64,000 nucleotides of DNA from Lachnospiraceae bacterium. Lineage in GTDB: Bacteria > Bacillota > Clostridia > Lachnospirales > Lachnospiraceae. Under the pieces are notes generated by a model that saw only the letters and a program-made list of their open reading frames with translations, searched no databases and was not told the DNA's origin. Positions 25,835 through 35,260 of the stretch are shown here, one piece after another. The position numbers were made by a program, and so were the translations under genes. The stretch covers positions 24,562-88,561 of the forward strand of contig SVFQ01000012.1 in assembly GCA_015056765.1 (NCBI GenBank), in the 5' to 3' direction. Position 1 is the first letter of the stretch, and the number at the start of each line of letters is the position of its first letter.

Positions 25835-26664
25835 TGAGCAATATTTTCAATCTTGAGAACCCATTTTGGTCGTTTTTATCAAAACTTGTAGATGGATTTT
25901 GGCTAATGATTTTATGGTATCTGAACCTGATTCCGGCCTATATTGGTTATAAAGTTATGGGCGGATCCGACGGTCTAATGAATATTCTGCAGGGCGGTAA
26001 TGCGGTAGCACTGATTGTATACCTGGCTGTGATGCTTGTTCTTACTTTTACCTTAGGACCTGCTACCACTGCATTTTTCTATGTGGCACAGAAGATGGTT
26101 GTAGACCAGGAAGGAAATATTACAAAGCAGTTCTTCCATTCTTATAAAGAGAACTTCAGACAGGCTAGTATTTTATGGCTGATTATGCTTGGAGTAGGCG
26201 CAGTGCTGTTCTTCAATTTGTGGTTTTATCGTATGGCAAGCCAGGGCGTGAATCAGAAACTGGGGATTTTTGTATTCTTTATTCTGGTAATCCTTTGGGT
26301 ATACCTGATGACTTTGCAGTTTATCTTCCCTGTACAGTCTAAGTTTGCTAATCCAATCAAAAATACCATCAAGTTCTCTTTGGTACTATCCTTACAGAAG
26401 TTTGGCTGGACTTTGGTGATGATGATTGTATTTACTGCAGTCATCAGCATTGGGCTATTTGTCATGGTACCTGTATTACTGTTTGCACCGGGCATTATCA
26501 CTTTCATTGATGCCAGAATCGTACAGCACATCTTTGAACCGTACATCCAGCAGATTCAGGAGAACCCTGATCAGAGCGTTACCATGGCGGAAGTAGAGGC
26601 CAGAGTAAAGGAAGAGAAGAGAGCTGCCAAGGAAGCTGAGAAAGCAGAAAAAGAAGAAAAATAA
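25834..26664 (+). CDS. YesL-like (DUF624) membrane protein
   Basis: A 276-residue membrane protein with about five helices, starting in the last base of the polC stop (TAATG). The N-terminal FWSFLSKLVDGFWLMILWYL and LTFTLGPATTAFFYVAQKMV are characteristic of the DUF624/YesL family, found next to sugar-transport genes in other Firmicutes; function unknown. The C-terminus is a highly charged Lys/Glu/Ala tail. Here it is coupled to polC rather than to sugar transport, so a transport-accessory role is not supported by context. Confidence 0.75.
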   Translation: MSNIFNLENPFWSFLSKLVDGFWLMILWYLNLIPAYIGYKVMGGSDGLMNILQGGNAVALIVYLAVMLVLTFTLGPATTAFFYVAQKMVVDQEGNITKQFFHSYKENFRQASILWLIMLGVGAVLFFNLWFYRMASQGVNQKLGIFVFFILVILWVYLMTLQFIFPVQSKFANPIKNTIKFSLVLSLQKFGWTLVMMIVFTAVISIGLFVMVPVLLFAPGIITFIDARIVQHIFEPYIQQIQENPDQSVTMAEVEARVKEEKRAAKEAEKAEKEEK

Positions 26665-26683
26665 AAAACTTTTCAAAAAGTAC

Positions 26684-26712
26684 TTGCATTTCATCTGCAT
26701 TTGTACTAACAT
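26684..26712 (+). promoter_or_regulatory. Promoter of tRNA-Glu
   Basis: TTGCAT (26684-26689), 17-nt spacer, TAACAT (26707-26712). It closely resembles the promoter at 26853-26881. An 8-bp inverted repeat, AGTCGGCT (26718-26725) with AGCCGACT (26734-26741), lies between the promoter and the tRNA. Confidence 0.65.
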
Positions 26713-26748
26713 AATCAAGTCGGCTCTATTAAAAGCCGACTGATTTAT

Positions 26749-26820
26749 GGCTCGTTGGTCAAGCGGTTAAGACGCTGCCCTCTCACGGCAGAATCAGGGG
26801 TTCGATTCCCCTACGAGCTG
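26749..26820 (+). tRNA. tRNA-Glu (anticodon CTC)
   Basis: 72 nt. Acceptor GGCTCGT pairs with ACGAGCT, leaving an unusual G1-U72 wobble; discriminator G at 26820. Anticodon stem CTGCC/GGCAG, loop CTCTCAC, anticodon CTC reading GAG. T-arm GGGGTTCGATTCCCC. CCA is not encoded. Confidence 0.95.
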
Positions 26821-26852
26821 CTGACTGTTTATTTGAACAGCCCAACCCGAAC

Positions 26853-26881
26853 TTGCATCTCATAGCCATTTGTGCTATGAT
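26853..26881 (+). promoter_or_regulatory. Candidate promoter of the rimP-nusA-infB operon
   Basis: TTGCAT (26853-26858), 17-nt spacer, TATGAT (26876-26881). It is followed after about 25 nt by a terminator hairpin, so transcripts from here would have to pass an attenuator before rimP. Confidence 0.6.
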
Positions 26882-26905
26882 ATGTAAGTAAAATATGTTA
26901 CCTAG

Positions 26906-26934
26906 AAGTGGACTTGCAGAGAGTCCACTTTTTT
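26906..26934 (+). terminator. Terminator/attenuator between tRNA-Glu and rimP
   Basis: A perfect 9-bp stem, AAGTGGACT (26906-26914) with AGTCCACTT (26922-26930), is followed by TTTT. It can end the tRNA-Glu transcript and also lies downstream of the candidate rimP promoter. Confidence 0.85.
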
Positions 26935-26937
26935 ATT

Positions 26938-27005
26938 GTCACCACGTGCTTCGCACGTGGTGACGTAGACCCACCCCATTTGCGTAGCAAATTTTCATGG
27001 GTGGG
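26938..27005 (+). repeat. Two-hairpin REP-like element, copy 1
   Basis: Hairpin 1: GTCACCACGTGC (26938-26949), loop TTC, GCACGTGGTGAC (26953-26964), a perfect 12-bp stem. Linker GTAGA (26965-26969). Hairpin 2: outer CCCACCC (26970-26976) with GGGTGGG (26999-27005), single bulged C, inner ATTTGC-GTA-GCAAAT (26978-26992), then 6 unpaired nt on the 3' side. The same layout recurs on the minus strand at 52234-52300. It lies in the leader of rimP, just after the terminator. Confidence 0.75.
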
Positions 27006-27037
27006 GTTTACCCGTGCCACAATTATGAGGAGGTTTT

Positions 27038-27502
27038 ATGTCTCAAAAAGAACAAATTGAAAAGCAGTTCGAAGAACTTCTTACTCCGGTTTGCGAGAAG
27101 CATGGTGTGGAAGTCTATGACGTGGAATACGTCAAAGAAGGCAGCGATTATTATCTGCGTGCCTACATCGATAAGGAAGGTGGCGTCACCATCGGCGACT
27201 GTGAAGTGGTCAATCGAGAGTTGTCAGACCTTATGGATGAAAAGGATTTTATCAAGGATGCTTATATCTTGGAAGTAAGCAGTCCGGGGCTTGGCCGTAC
27301 CTTGAAAAAGGACAGACATTATGAAAAAGCCCTTGGCCAGGAAGTGGAGATTAAGACATTTAAACCCATCGACGGAAGCAAAGAATTTGCAGGTATTTTA
27401 AAGGCATTTGATGACCAAACATTTACCGTGGTCATAGATGATACAGAAAAGACATTTCAAAGAGCGGATATCGCATTAATGAAATTAGCATTTCACTTAT
27501 AG
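27038..27502 (+). CDS. rimP: Ribosome maturation factor RimP
   Basis: Assists late assembly of the 30S subunit. The 154 residues match the family (about 150). N-terminal alpha/beta domain with VYDVEYVKEGSDYYLRAYID and the conserved ILEVSSPGLGRTLKKDRHY near residue 90, followed by the SH3-like C-terminal domain. It opens the nus operon, 22 nt before nusA. The ATG follows GAGGAGG. The 5' leader contains the terminator and the two-hairpin repeat described separately. Confidence 0.97.
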   Translation: MSQKEQIEKQFEELLTPVCEKHGVEVYDVEYVKEGSDYYLRAYIDKEGGVTIGDCEVVNRELSDLMDEKDFIKDAYILEVSSPGLGRTLKKDRHYEKALGQEVEIKTFKPIDGSKEFAGILKAFDDQTFTVVIDDTEKTFQRADIALMKLAFHL

Positions 27503-27524
27503 TATTTAGGAGGAAAGTAGAAAA

Positions 27525-28697
27525 ATGAACAGTGAACTGTTACAAGCACTTGATATTCTGGAGAAAGAAAAAGGAATCAGCAAAGATATCTTATTCGAAG
27601 CAATTGAGAACTCTTTGGTGACTGCTTGCAAGAATCACTTCGGTAAAGCAGAAAACGTAGTTGTTGAGATGGACAGAGAATCCGGTGATTTCCAGTGCTA
27701 CTATGAAAAAACAGTAGTAGAGACAGAAGAGGAAGTCGAGGATGATTGCGTACAGATTACTCTGGAAGATGCAAAGGCTATTTCCAAGAAAGCAAAAGTT
27801 GGTGACGTAATCAAAGTTGCAGTAAATTCCAAAGAATTTGGCCGTATCGCAACAACCAATGCAAAGAACGTAATCTTACAGAAAATCAGAGAAGAGGAAA
27901 GAGCTTCTATTTTCCATCTGTATTCCGGAAAAGAAAAAGAAGTGGTAACCGGTATTGTACAGCGTTATGTAGGTAAGAATGTAAGCATTAACTTAGGTAA
28001 AGCGGATGCCCTTTTAACAGAAAGCGAAATGGTACCTGGTGAGACTTTCAAACCAACAGAACGTGTGAAAGTATTCATCCTTTCTGTATCTGATACCTCT
28101 AAGGGACCTCGTATCACAGTCAGCAGATCTCACCCTGACATGGTAAAGAGACTCTTTGAAGAAGAAGTTACCGAAATCAAAGACGGTACAGTTGAAATCA
28201 AGAGCATTGCCAGAGAAGCAGGTAGCCGTACCAAGATGGCAGTATACTCCAATGATCCTGACGTAGATCCGGTAGGTGCTTGCGTAGGTCAGAATGGTGC
28301 CAGAGTAAATGCTGTAGTAGATGAATTACAGAATGAAAAAATCGATATCGTAGAGTGGGATGAAAACCCTGGTAACTTTATTCAGAATGCTTTATCTCCT
28401 GCAAAAATCGTAGCTGTATTTGCAGATCCTGAAGAGCGTACCGCAAAGGTAGTCGTACCTGATTATCAGCTTTCTCTTGCTATCGGTAAAGAAGGTCAGA
28501 ATGCAAGACTTGCAGCAAAACTGACAAACTTCAAGATCGATATCAAGTCTGAAACTCAGGCAAAAGATGCACCTGGCTTCCGCTATGAAGATTATCTGGA
28601 TGATGAAGATGGCGATGAAGACTATGAAGGTGAATACGACGAAGAAGTTGTAGACGAAGTAGAAGAAGTAGAAGAAACTTCTGAAGATGAGGAATAA
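27525..28697 (+). CDS. nusA: Transcription termination/antitermination factor NusA
   Basis: Binds RNA polymerase and modulates pausing, termination and antitermination. The 390 residues contain the N-terminal polymerase-binding domain, an S1 domain (about 135-200), and two KH domains with GACVGQNGARVNAVVDEL and LAIGKEGQNARLAAKLT. An Asp/Glu-rich C-terminal tail of about 35 residues replaces the acidic repeats of enterobacterial NusA. It has the expected place after rimP; AGGAGG precedes the ATG. Confidence 0.98.
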   Translation: MNSELLQALDILEKEKGISKDILFEAIENSLVTACKNHFGKAENVVVEMDRESGDFQCYYEKTVVETEEEVEDDCVQITLEDAKAISKKAKVGDVIKVAVNSKEFGRIATTNAKNVILQKIREEERASIFHLYSGKEKEVVTGIVQRYVGKNVSINLGKADALLTESEMVPGETFKPTERVKVFILSVSDTSKGPRITVSRSHPDMVKRLFEEEVTEIKDGTVEIKSIAREAGSRTKMAVYSNDPDVDPVGACVGQNGARVNAVVDELQNEKIDIVEWDENPGNFIQNALSPAKIVAVFADPEERTAKVVVPDYQLSLAIGKEGQNARLAAKLTNFKIDIKSETQAKDAPGFRYEDYLDDEDGDEDYEGEYDEEVVDEVEEVEETSEDEE

Positions 28698-28700
28698 ATC

Positions 28701-28973
28701 GTGGCGAAGAAAATTCCTATGAGACAGTGTGTGGGCTGCGGCGAGATGAAAGAAAAGCCGTCCCTCATCCGCATCATCAAAGATAACACCGGAGCCATTT
28801 CCCTGGATGTAACAGGCAGAAAAAATGGCAGAGGCGCGTATGTATGTAAGAATAAAGAATGCCTGGCTATGTTGAAAAAGAAAAACGGCTTAGACAAAGC
28901 ATTCCAGATGAGAGTGGATAAGGAAATCTACGAGCAGCTCGAAAAGGAGTTTGCAGATACGTATGCAGAATAA
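28701..28973 (+). CDS. rnpM: YlxR/RnpM family RNA-binding protein
   Basis: Small protein of 90 residues that starts with GTG 3 nt after nusA. RMRQCVGC-type N-terminus (here PMRQCVGCGEMKEK), then ISLDVTGRKNGRGAYVCKN, all typical of DUF448. In Bacillus subtilis the homologue has been reported to act on RNase P, hence the symbol. It lies between nusA and the L7Ae-like gene as in most Firmicutes; its end overlaps the next gene by 11 nt. Confidence 0.9.
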   Translation: MAKKIPMRQCVGCGEMKEKPSLIRIIKDNTGAISLDVTGRKNGRGAYVCKNKECLAMLKKKNGLDKAFQMRVDKEIYEQLEKEFADTYAE

Positions 28974-29268
28974 AATCTATTCCATGTTGGGACTAGCGAC
29001 AAAGGCCGGTAAGACCGTCAGCGGAGAGTTTCCAACGGAAAAAGCAATAAAAGAAGAAAAGGCCAAATTGGTGCTGGTTGCAGAAGATGCATCAGATAAT
29101 ACCAAAAAGCACTTTTTTGATATGTGCAACTATCGCTCCATTCCCGCCTATGTATTTGGAGAGAAGGATGCGCTTGGACACGCACTGGGAAAGGGAATGC
29201 GAAGCAGCATGGCAGTAGTAGATCAGGGCTTTGCAAACTCTATCAAGAAGTTGTTGGAGGAAAATTAA
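28963..29268 (+). CDS. L7Ae/L30e-family RNA-binding protein YlxQ
   Basis: A 101-residue protein of the L7Ae fold, which binds kink-turn RNA. Beginning [20 protein letters not shown] with [12 protein letters not shown], it matches the small protein encoded between ylxR and infB in Firmicutes. ATG 28963 is preferred; the TTG at 28951 lies on top of the AGGAG. Its role is probably in ribosome or RNase P function; not established from sequence. The stop overlaps the infB start (TAATG). Confidence 0.9.
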   Translation: MQNKIYSMLGLATKAGKTVSGEFPTEKAIKEEKAKLVLVAEDASDNTKKHFFDMCNYRSIPAYVFGEKDALGHALGKGMRSSMAVVDQGFANSIKKLLEEN

Positions 29269-31937
29269 TGGCAAAAATAAAAGTACATGAATTAGCAAAA
29301 GAATTAGGGGTCCAAAGCAAGGATGTTTTGACCTTTTTAAATGACAAGGGCGTAGAAGCCAAAGCAGCACAGAGCTCTGTAGAAGATACCGCTGCTGATA
29401 TGGTGCGTAAGCATTTTGGCGGTGCTGCTAGTGCACCAAAAGCAGAGAAACCTGCTGAGGAAAAAGCACCTGCGAAAAAAGAGAATCCTGTAAAGAAGGA
29501 TGCTCCTAAAGCAGCAGAAGAAGCACCAAAGAAAAAGAAAAAAACCATCATCATTGTGAACAATTCCGGCAATAGCCAGATGGGTGGCAACAAAGGCGGT
29601 CAGAGACCAGGCCAGCAGAATAACAACAGAAAGCCTATGAACAATGGTGGCATGAATAACGGTGGCAATAACCGTAACGGCGCTAAGACCTTTACCGCTA
29701 ACACCGGTTACAATCCAATCAAGCCACGTGTGAAAGCTTCTCAGCCGGAAGCAGGTGATGATTTCAGACTTCGTAACAGAAATCCTCAGCAGAATACTGT
29801 AAATGAAGCAGGAGGCAGAAATGAGAAAGCAGAACAACCAGCTCGTGAACCTCGTAAAGAAAACAGAAACGAGAATAAGAATTTCTCTAATCAGCGTAAT
29901 AATGCTGGGCAATCTGCTGCTCCTCGTCAGAACGGTCCTAGACCGGACAGAGGGTCGGACAACAGGTTCAAAAAAGGCGGACAGAGCGCTCCAGCTTTCC
30001 AGGACGGTGGCAAAGATACCGAGAAACGTGGCGACAATCAGCGAAGAAACAATCCTGCCAAAGATAAAAAGTCTAAGAAAGATTTGATCTACGAAGAGGA
30101 CGAGAACGCAGTATCCAAGAAGAATCGTCCGGGTAGATTTATTAAGCCTGAAAAGAAGGTGCAGGAAGTAGTAGAGGAACAGATTAAGGTTATCACTATC
30201 CCTGAAATGCTTACCATCAAAGAGTTAGCAGATAAGATGAAGATGCAGCCATCTGTCATCATTAAGAAACTTTTCTTACAGGGACAGATTGTAACTGTAA
30301 ACAGTGAGATCACTTTCGAAGAAGCCGAGAACATCGCCATCGATTATGAAATCATGTGCGAGAAGGAAGTCCCTGTAGATGTCATCGAAGAACTGCTGAA
30401 AGAGGATGAGGAAGATGAATCCAAGATGGTGAAACGTCCTCCTGTAGTCTGCGTTATGGGTCACGTTGACCATGGTAAGACTTCCCTTTTGGATGCTATC
30501 CGTAAGACAGACGTTACCGAGAAAGAGGCCGGTGGTATTACCCAGGCAATCGGTGCTTACACTGTAAAAGTAAACGATCAGAAGATTACATTCCTGGATA
30601 CTCCTGGTCACGAAGCATTTACCGCTATGCGTATGCGTGGTGCTAATGCTACTGATATCGCTATCCTGGTAGTAGCTGCAGATGATGGTGTAATGCCTCA
30701 GACAGTAGAAGCTATTAACCATGCAAAAGCAGCCGGTGTAGAAATCATCGTTGCTATCAACAAGATTGATAAGCCGGGCGCAAATATCGATAAAGTAAAA
30801 CAGGAACTGATGGAATACGAACTTGTTCCTACAGATTGGGGCGGATCCACAGAATTCGTACCTGTTTCTGCTAAGTCCAGAGAAGGTCTTGATACCTTAC
30901 TTGAGACCATCCTTCTGACTGCAGAAATCATGGAATTAAAGGCTAATAAAAAGCGTAAAGCCCGTGGTCTTGTCATCGAAGCAAAACTGGATAAAGGCCG
31001 TGGCCCTGTAGCTACCATCCTGGTTCAGAAAGGTACATTAAAGATTGGCGATTTCATTTCCGCCGGCGCAAGCTACGGTAAAGTAAGAGCCATGATCGAT
31101 GATAAGGGCAAGAGAGTGAAAGAAGCAGGTCCATCTAAACCTGTAGAAATCTTAGGTCTGAGTGACGTACCGGAAGCAGGTGAAGTATTCCTTGCACACG
31201 ATAGTGATAAGACTGCTAAGACTTATGCTGAGACCTACATGGCACAGCACAAAGAGCAGCTCCTTGCTGATACAAAGACCAGAATGAGTCTGGATAGTCT
31301 CTTTGATCAGATGAAAGAGGGAGACCTGAAAGAACTCGACCTTGTCATCAAAGCAGATGTACAGGGATCTGTAGAAGCATTGAAAACATCCCTCATGAAG
31401 CTTTCCAACGAAGAAATCATCGTAAAATGCATCCATGGTGGTGTAGGTGCTATCACAGAGTCCGATGTAACCCTTGCTTCTGCAAGTAACGCTATCATCA
31501 TTGGTTTCAACGTAAAACCGGATGCACAGGCTAAGATTATTGCAGAACGCGAAAATGTAGATATTCACTTATATGATGTCATTTATCAGGCAATCGAAGA
31601 TGTAGAGCGTCATATCAAAGGTATGGAAGCTCCTGTATATGAAGAGCGTGTTATCGGTCATGCAGAAGTTCGTCAGATCTTCAAAGCATCTGCTATCGGT
31701 AATATCGCCGGTGCTTATGTACTGGACGGTATCTTCAAGAGAAACTGCTCTGTACGTATCAGCAGAGAAGGTACTCAGATCTTCGAAGGCAAGCTTGCAT
31801 CCTTAAAGAGATTCAAGGACGACGTAAAAGAAGTCAAAGAAGGATTCGAATGCGGTCTTGTATTTGAAGACTTCGACAAGATGCAGGAACTTGATATCGT
31901 AGAAGCATACGAAATGGTAGAGGTACCTCGTTCATGA
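29268..31937 (+). CDS. infB: Translation initiation factor IF-2
   Basis: GTPase that places initiator fMet-tRNA on the 30S subunit and promotes subunit joining. ATG 29268 follows GGAGG and gives 889 residues; an in-frame extension to 29124 only overlaps ylxQ and is not real. N-terminal [19 protein letters not shown] domain, a long low-complexity linker rich in Asn, Gly, Arg and Lys (about 70-300), a second IF2-N domain, the G domain (GHVDHGKT at 398-405, [12 protein letters not shown]) and C-terminal domains with the conserved [11 protein letters not shown]. rbfA overlaps its stop (ATGA). Confidence 0.98.
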   Translation: MAKIKVHELAKELGVQSKDVLTFLNDKGVEAKAAQSSVEDTAADMVRKHFGGAASAPKAEKPAEEKAPAKKENPVKKDAPKAAEEAPKKKKKTIIIVNNSGNSQMGGNKGGQRPGQQNNNRKPMNNGGMNNGGNNRNGAKTFTANTGYNPIKPRVKASQPEAGDDFRLRNRNPQQNTVNEAGGRNEKAEQPAREPRKENRNENKNFSNQRNNAGQSAAPRQNGPRPDRGSDNRFKKGGQSAPAFQDGGKDTEKRGDNQRRNNPAKDKKSKKDLIYEEDENAVSKKNRPGRFIKPEKKVQEVVEEQIKVITIPEMLTIKELADKMKMQPSVIIKKLFLQGQIVTVNSEITFEEAENIAIDYEIMCEKEVPVDVIEELLKEDEEDESKMVKRPPVVCVMGHVDHGKTSLLDAIRKTDVTEKEAGGITQAIGAYTVKVNDQKITFLDTPGHEAFTAMRMRGANATDIAILVVAADDGVMPQTVEAINHAKAAGVEIIVAINKIDKPGANIDKVKQELMEYELVPTDWGGSTEFVPVSAKSREGLDTLLETILLTAEIMELKANKKRKARGLVIEAKLDKGRGPVATILVQKGTLKIGDFISAGASYGKVRAMIDDKGKRVKEAGPSKPVEILGLSDVPEAGEVFLAHDSDKTAKTYAETYMAQHKEQLLADTKTRMSLDSLFDQMKEGDLKELDLVIKADVQGSVEALKTSLMKLSNEEIIVKCIHGGVGAITESDVTLASASNAIIIGFNVKPDAQAKIIAERENVDIHLYDVIYQAIEDVERHIKGMEAPVYEERVIGHAEVRQIFKASAIGNIAGAYVLDGIFKRNCSVRISREGTQIFEGKLASLKRFKDDVKEVKEGFECGLVFEDFDKMQELDIVEAYEMVEVPRS

Positions 31938-32329
31938 GAAAGAACAGTATAAAGAACACACGCATCAATGGTGAGGTCCAGCGTGTGCTTGCTGAGATTA
32001 TTCGAGGCGAGATTAAGGACCCACGTATCAGTCCCCTCACTTCCGTAGTGGAAGTGGAGGTGGCACCTGACTTAAAGACCTGCAAGGCATGGATCAGTGT
32101 CCTTGGCAACGAAGAGCAGGGTAAAGCCACTATCGAAGGACTAAAGAGCGCTGCCGGATTTATCCGTAGACAGCTCGCTAAAGAGATTAATTTACGAAAT
32201 ACACCGGAAATCACCTTTGTGCTGGATCAATCCATCGCTTATGGTGTTTCCATGTCTCATCGAATTGACGAAGTTATGGCTGAAATGCCGGACCGTTCCG
32301 ATGAGGAAGAAGTAGAAGACGACGAATAA
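31934..32329 (+). CDS. rbfA: Ribosome-binding factor A
   Basis: Binds the immature 30S subunit and helps 16S rRNA maturation. The 131 residues include the KH-type fold with [17 protein letters not shown] and a conserved [17 protein letters not shown] near the end, followed by a short acidic tail. The start overlaps the infB stop by 4 nt. Confidence 0.97.
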   Translation: MRKNSIKNTRINGEVQRVLAEIIRGEIKDPRISPLTSVVEVEVAPDLKTCKAWISVLGNEEQGKATIEGLKSAAGFIRRQLAKEINLRNTPEITFVLDQSIAYGVSMSHRIDEVMAEMPDRSDEEEVEDDE

Positions 32330-32347
32330 AAGTCGGAAAGGGGAAAC

Positions 32348-33334
32348 ATGGCATTACCATTTGATTTATTAACAGAAGTAAAAGAAGCAAAAACCATTGG
32401 AATCAGTGGACATATCAGACCGGACGGAGATTGCATCGGCAGTACTTGTGCCATGTATCTGTATCTGAAGAAATGTTGTCCGGACAAATCCATCAAATTG
32501 TATTTGGAGAATCCGGCTGACATTTTCGATGATATCCCGTGTTTTGGAGAGATTGATTGCACTTATGAGGCTACGGAGCCTTTCGATGTGTTTATCGCCA
32601 TCGACTGCGAGAAGTCCAGACTTGGTAAAGCAGAAGCATTCTTTGATCAGGCTCGTAAGACCATCAATATCGATCATCATATCAGCAATGAAAAGGGTAG
32701 CGGAGATGTGAACTACGTGGTTCCTTCTGCCAGCTCAGCCAGTGAACTGGTATATGATTTATTAGAGAAGGATATGTTGGATGCGGATATAGCAGCAGCT
32801 ATTTACCTTGGTATCGCCCATGATACCGGCGTATTCCAGTATTCCAATACGTCTCCAAAGACTTTGCGCATTGTGGCAGATTTACTGGAGTATCAGTTTG
32901 ATTTCTCTAAGCTATTAGATCGTACCTTCTATGAGAAGACTTACCATCAGAATCAGATTCTAGGCAGAGCACTTTTAGAGTCTATTATCTTTATGAATCG
33001 CAAATGCATCATGAGCGCCATTGATAAGAAGACTCTGGAATTCTATAAGGTAGGCCCAAAGGACTTAGAAGGCATTGTAAGTCAGCTTCGCTATACCAAA
33101 GAAGTGGAATGCGCAATCTTTATGTATGAATTAGAGCCACAGGTATGGAAAGTATCCTTACGTTCTAATGGCCTTGTGGATGTAGCCAAGGTGGCCGGAT
33201 TCTTTGGCGGTGGTGGACATGTGCGTGCAGCCGGTGTCACCATGAATGGCACCTGTCATGATGTCATCAATAATCTATCCGGATTTATTGAAAAACAATT
33301 GGAGGAAGCAGGAGCGTGGCAAACGGAGTCCTGA
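32348..33334 (+). CDS. nrnA: Bifunctional oligoribonuclease / pAp phosphatase NrnA
   Basis: DHH-family phosphoesterase that degrades 2-5 nt RNA and 3'-phosphoadenosine 5'-phosphate, replacing Orn in Firmicutes. The 328 residues carry SGHIRPDGDCIGS (metal ligands), the IDHHISN motif (D109, H110, H111), HDTGVFQYSNT, and the C-terminal DHHA1 domain with GFFGGGGHVRAAG. Position between rbfA and truB is the conserved one. AGTCGGAAAGGGG precedes the ATG. Confidence 0.94.
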   Translation: MALPFDLLTEVKEAKTIGISGHIRPDGDCIGSTCAMYLYLKKCCPDKSIKLYLENPADIFDDIPCFGEIDCTYEATEPFDVFIAIDCEKSRLGKAEAFFDQARKTINIDHHISNEKGSGDVNYVVPSASSASELVYDLLEKDMLDADIAAAIYLGIAHDTGVFQYSNTSPKTLRIVADLLEYQFDFSKLLDRTFYEKTYHQNQILGRALLESIIFMNRKCIMSAIDKKTLEFYKVGPKDLEGIVSQLRYTKEVECAIFMYELEPQVWKVSLRSNGLVDVAKVAGFFGGGGHVRAAGVTMNGTCHDVINNLSGFIEKQLEEAGAWQTES

Positions 33335-34266
33335 TTGTAAATAAACCGGAGGGATTCACTTCCTCTGATGTAGTAGCCAAATTGCGTGGTATTTTTGGAC
33401 AGCGTAAAATCGGACACACCGGTACGCTGGATCCAAATGCTACGGGTGTACTTCCTATTTGCTTAGGAAGTGCTACCAAGATTTGCGACTACCTAACAGA
33501 TCATACAAAGACCTATATTGCGACAGCAAAACTAGGCTTTACCACAGATACACAGGATGTCTGGGGTACCATAATAGAAGAAAAGACAAAAGAGGCAGCA
33601 AATCTTACATCGGAAGAAGTAAGGGCTGCCATTCTTGGGTTTATAGGAGATATAGAGCAGGTTCCACCTATGTATTCTGCTTTGAAGGTCAATGGCAAGA
33701 AGCTTTATGAGCTGGCAAGAGCAGGCATCGAAGTGGAGCGTAAGGCTAGACCCATTACCATCTATGATATTCAGATTCTGGATATGAAGTTACCGGAGTT
33801 TACCATAGAAGTGACATGCTCTAAGGGAACCTACATCCGTACTTTATGTCATGACATTGGCTTGAAACTTGGATGCGGCGCTATGATGACATCCCTTGTA
33901 AGAACCAAAGTTGGACAGTACACTTTAGAAGAAGCCCACACGCTGGAAAACCTGCAAAAAGCAAAAGACAACGGAACTCTGTCTGACTATTTGACCAGAA
34001 TTGAAGACGTATTTCCGGATTATCCAAGGTATGTGGCAAAAGGTGACGATGCTACCAAACGCTTAGAAAACGGGAATTTACTGGAAGTTTCTATGTTGAA
34101 ACCTTTGGAAGACGATTCAAATGATTCTGCTGGTCAGTGTCAAACAGATGCAAGAGAACTTGCAAAAACAATTAGAGTATATCATGAAAAGAACGGATTC
34201 TATGCATTGTATGCAAAGAACAATTCTCATTCTTATAAGCCTTTTCAAATGTTTAAGCCAGAATAA
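33316..34266 (+). CDS. truB: tRNA pseudouridine-55 synthase TruB
   Basis: Makes pseudouridine 55 in the T-loop of tRNAs. The 316 residues start with GTG, overlapping nrnA by 19 nt. IVNKPEGFTSSDVV and the catalytic GHTGTLDPNATGVLP (D39) are clear, as is FIGDIEQVPPMYSALKVNGK. The C-terminal PUA-like region is variable and contains a short Asp/Ser/Gln-rich stretch (about 265-285) I would not expect in a compact domain; it is probably a surface loop. Confidence 0.96.
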   Translation: MANGVLIVNKPEGFTSSDVVAKLRGIFGQRKIGHTGTLDPNATGVLPICLGSATKICDYLTDHTKTYIATAKLGFTTDTQDVWGTIIEEKTKEAANLTSEEVRAAILGFIGDIEQVPPMYSALKVNGKKLYELARAGIEVERKARPITIYDIQILDMKLPEFTIEVTCSKGTYIRTLCHDIGLKLGCGAMMTSLVRTKVGQYTLEEAHTLENLQKAKDNGTLSDYLTRIEDVFPDYPRYVAKGDDATKRLENGNLLEVSMLKPLEDDSNDSAGQCQTDARELAKTIRVYHEKNGFYALYAKNNSHSYKPFQMFKPE

Positions 34267-34327
34267 GAATTATACAAGGTAGAATCTGATTTAAATAGAT
34301 TACACAAAAGAATTTTCAGACAAATCA

Positions 34328-35260
34328 ATGATTATTATAGAGAAGAATAATGAATTTCAATTAGATAAACCGTCCATTGTGATGATAGGGAAGTTCGATG
34401 GCGTTCATATGGGACATAGGGAGCTTTTGAAGGTACAGGAGATGCACCGCAAAGAAGGACTGCAATCCGTTATTTTCACCTTTGATCCCAGCCCTGCAGA
34501 GCTTTTCTCCGGCAAAATCGTACCGGAACTCAGTACCAAAGAAGAAAAAAGACACCTATTTAAGGAATTAGGTGTGGATGTGCTGATTGAGTTTTCTTTG
34601 ACAAAGGAAAGTGCAGCTATCAAACCGGAAGCCTTCGTAGAACAATTCTTGGTAAAACAGTGTATGGCAAAACGAGTGGTAGCCGGCACGGACGTAACTT
34701 TCGGGGACAAAGGCGCAGGAGATGCTAACCTGCTGATGGCTTTGGGTGCAGTACATGGGTTCGCAGTAGACCTGGTGGATAAGCTTTGCCTGGAAGGGGA
34801 TGAGGTAAGCTCTACCCGCATTCGCGCATTGCTATTAGAGGGGCGCATGGAAGAAGTCCAAAGACTCTTAGGGGAGCCCTATCACTTCAGAGGTATCGTA
34901 GAGCATGGTAATCAGTTGGGCAGAACCATAGATATGCCAACTGCCAACATCATACCGGAAATGAAGAAGCTACTTCCACCCAACGGCGTATACTTTAGTA
35001 AATGCAGAATAGATGGTAAGATATACCATGGAGTCAGCAATATTGGTAGGAAACCTTCTGTGGAACAGGAGCATCCTATCGGTATTGAGACATATATTTA
35101 TGACTTTACGGAGGATATCTATGATAAGACCATGGATTTGTGGTTCTATCATTATGAAAGACCGGAAAAGAAGTTTGATAGTGTGGAGAGTTTAGCGGAG
35201 CAACTTCGCATGGATAAGGAAAACGGAAAGGTTTTTTGGAGGGAAGAACATGATTTGTAG
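34328..35260 (+). CDS. ribF: Bifunctional riboflavin kinase / FAD synthetase
   Basis: Converts riboflavin to FMN and FMN to FAD. The 310 residues have the nucleotidyltransferase domain (IGKFDGVHMGHREL, then STRIRALLLEGRMEEV) and the C-terminal riboflavin kinase domain (HGNQLGRTIDMPTANI, NIGRKPSVE). It ends the classical nus operon in its usual place. The ATG lacks a clear Shine-Dalgarno sequence and a 61-nt AT-rich gap separates it from truB, so it may be poorly translated or have its own weak promoter there. The 3' end overlaps the next gene by 11 nt. Confidence 0.96.
   Translation: MIIIEKNNEFQLDKPSIVMIGKFDGVHMGHRELLKVQEMHRKEGLQSVIFTFDPSPAELFSGKIVPELSTKEEKRHLFKELGVDVLIEFSLTKESAAIKPEAFVEQFLVKQCMAKRVVAGTDVTFGDKGAGDANLLMALGAVHGFAVDLVDKLCLEGDEVSSTRIRALLLEGRMEEVQRLLGEPYHFRGIVEHGNQLGRTIDMPTANIIPEMKKLLPPNGVYFSKCRIDGKIYHGVSNIGRKPSVEQEHPIGIETYIYDFTEDIYDKTMDLWFYHYERPEKKFDSVESLAEQLRMDKENGKVFWREEHDL

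Noticed and set aside
29124..29267. N-terminal extension of IF-2
   Set aside because: It overlaps ylxQ in another frame; the family begins at [14 protein letters not shown] with GGAGG upstream of 29268.
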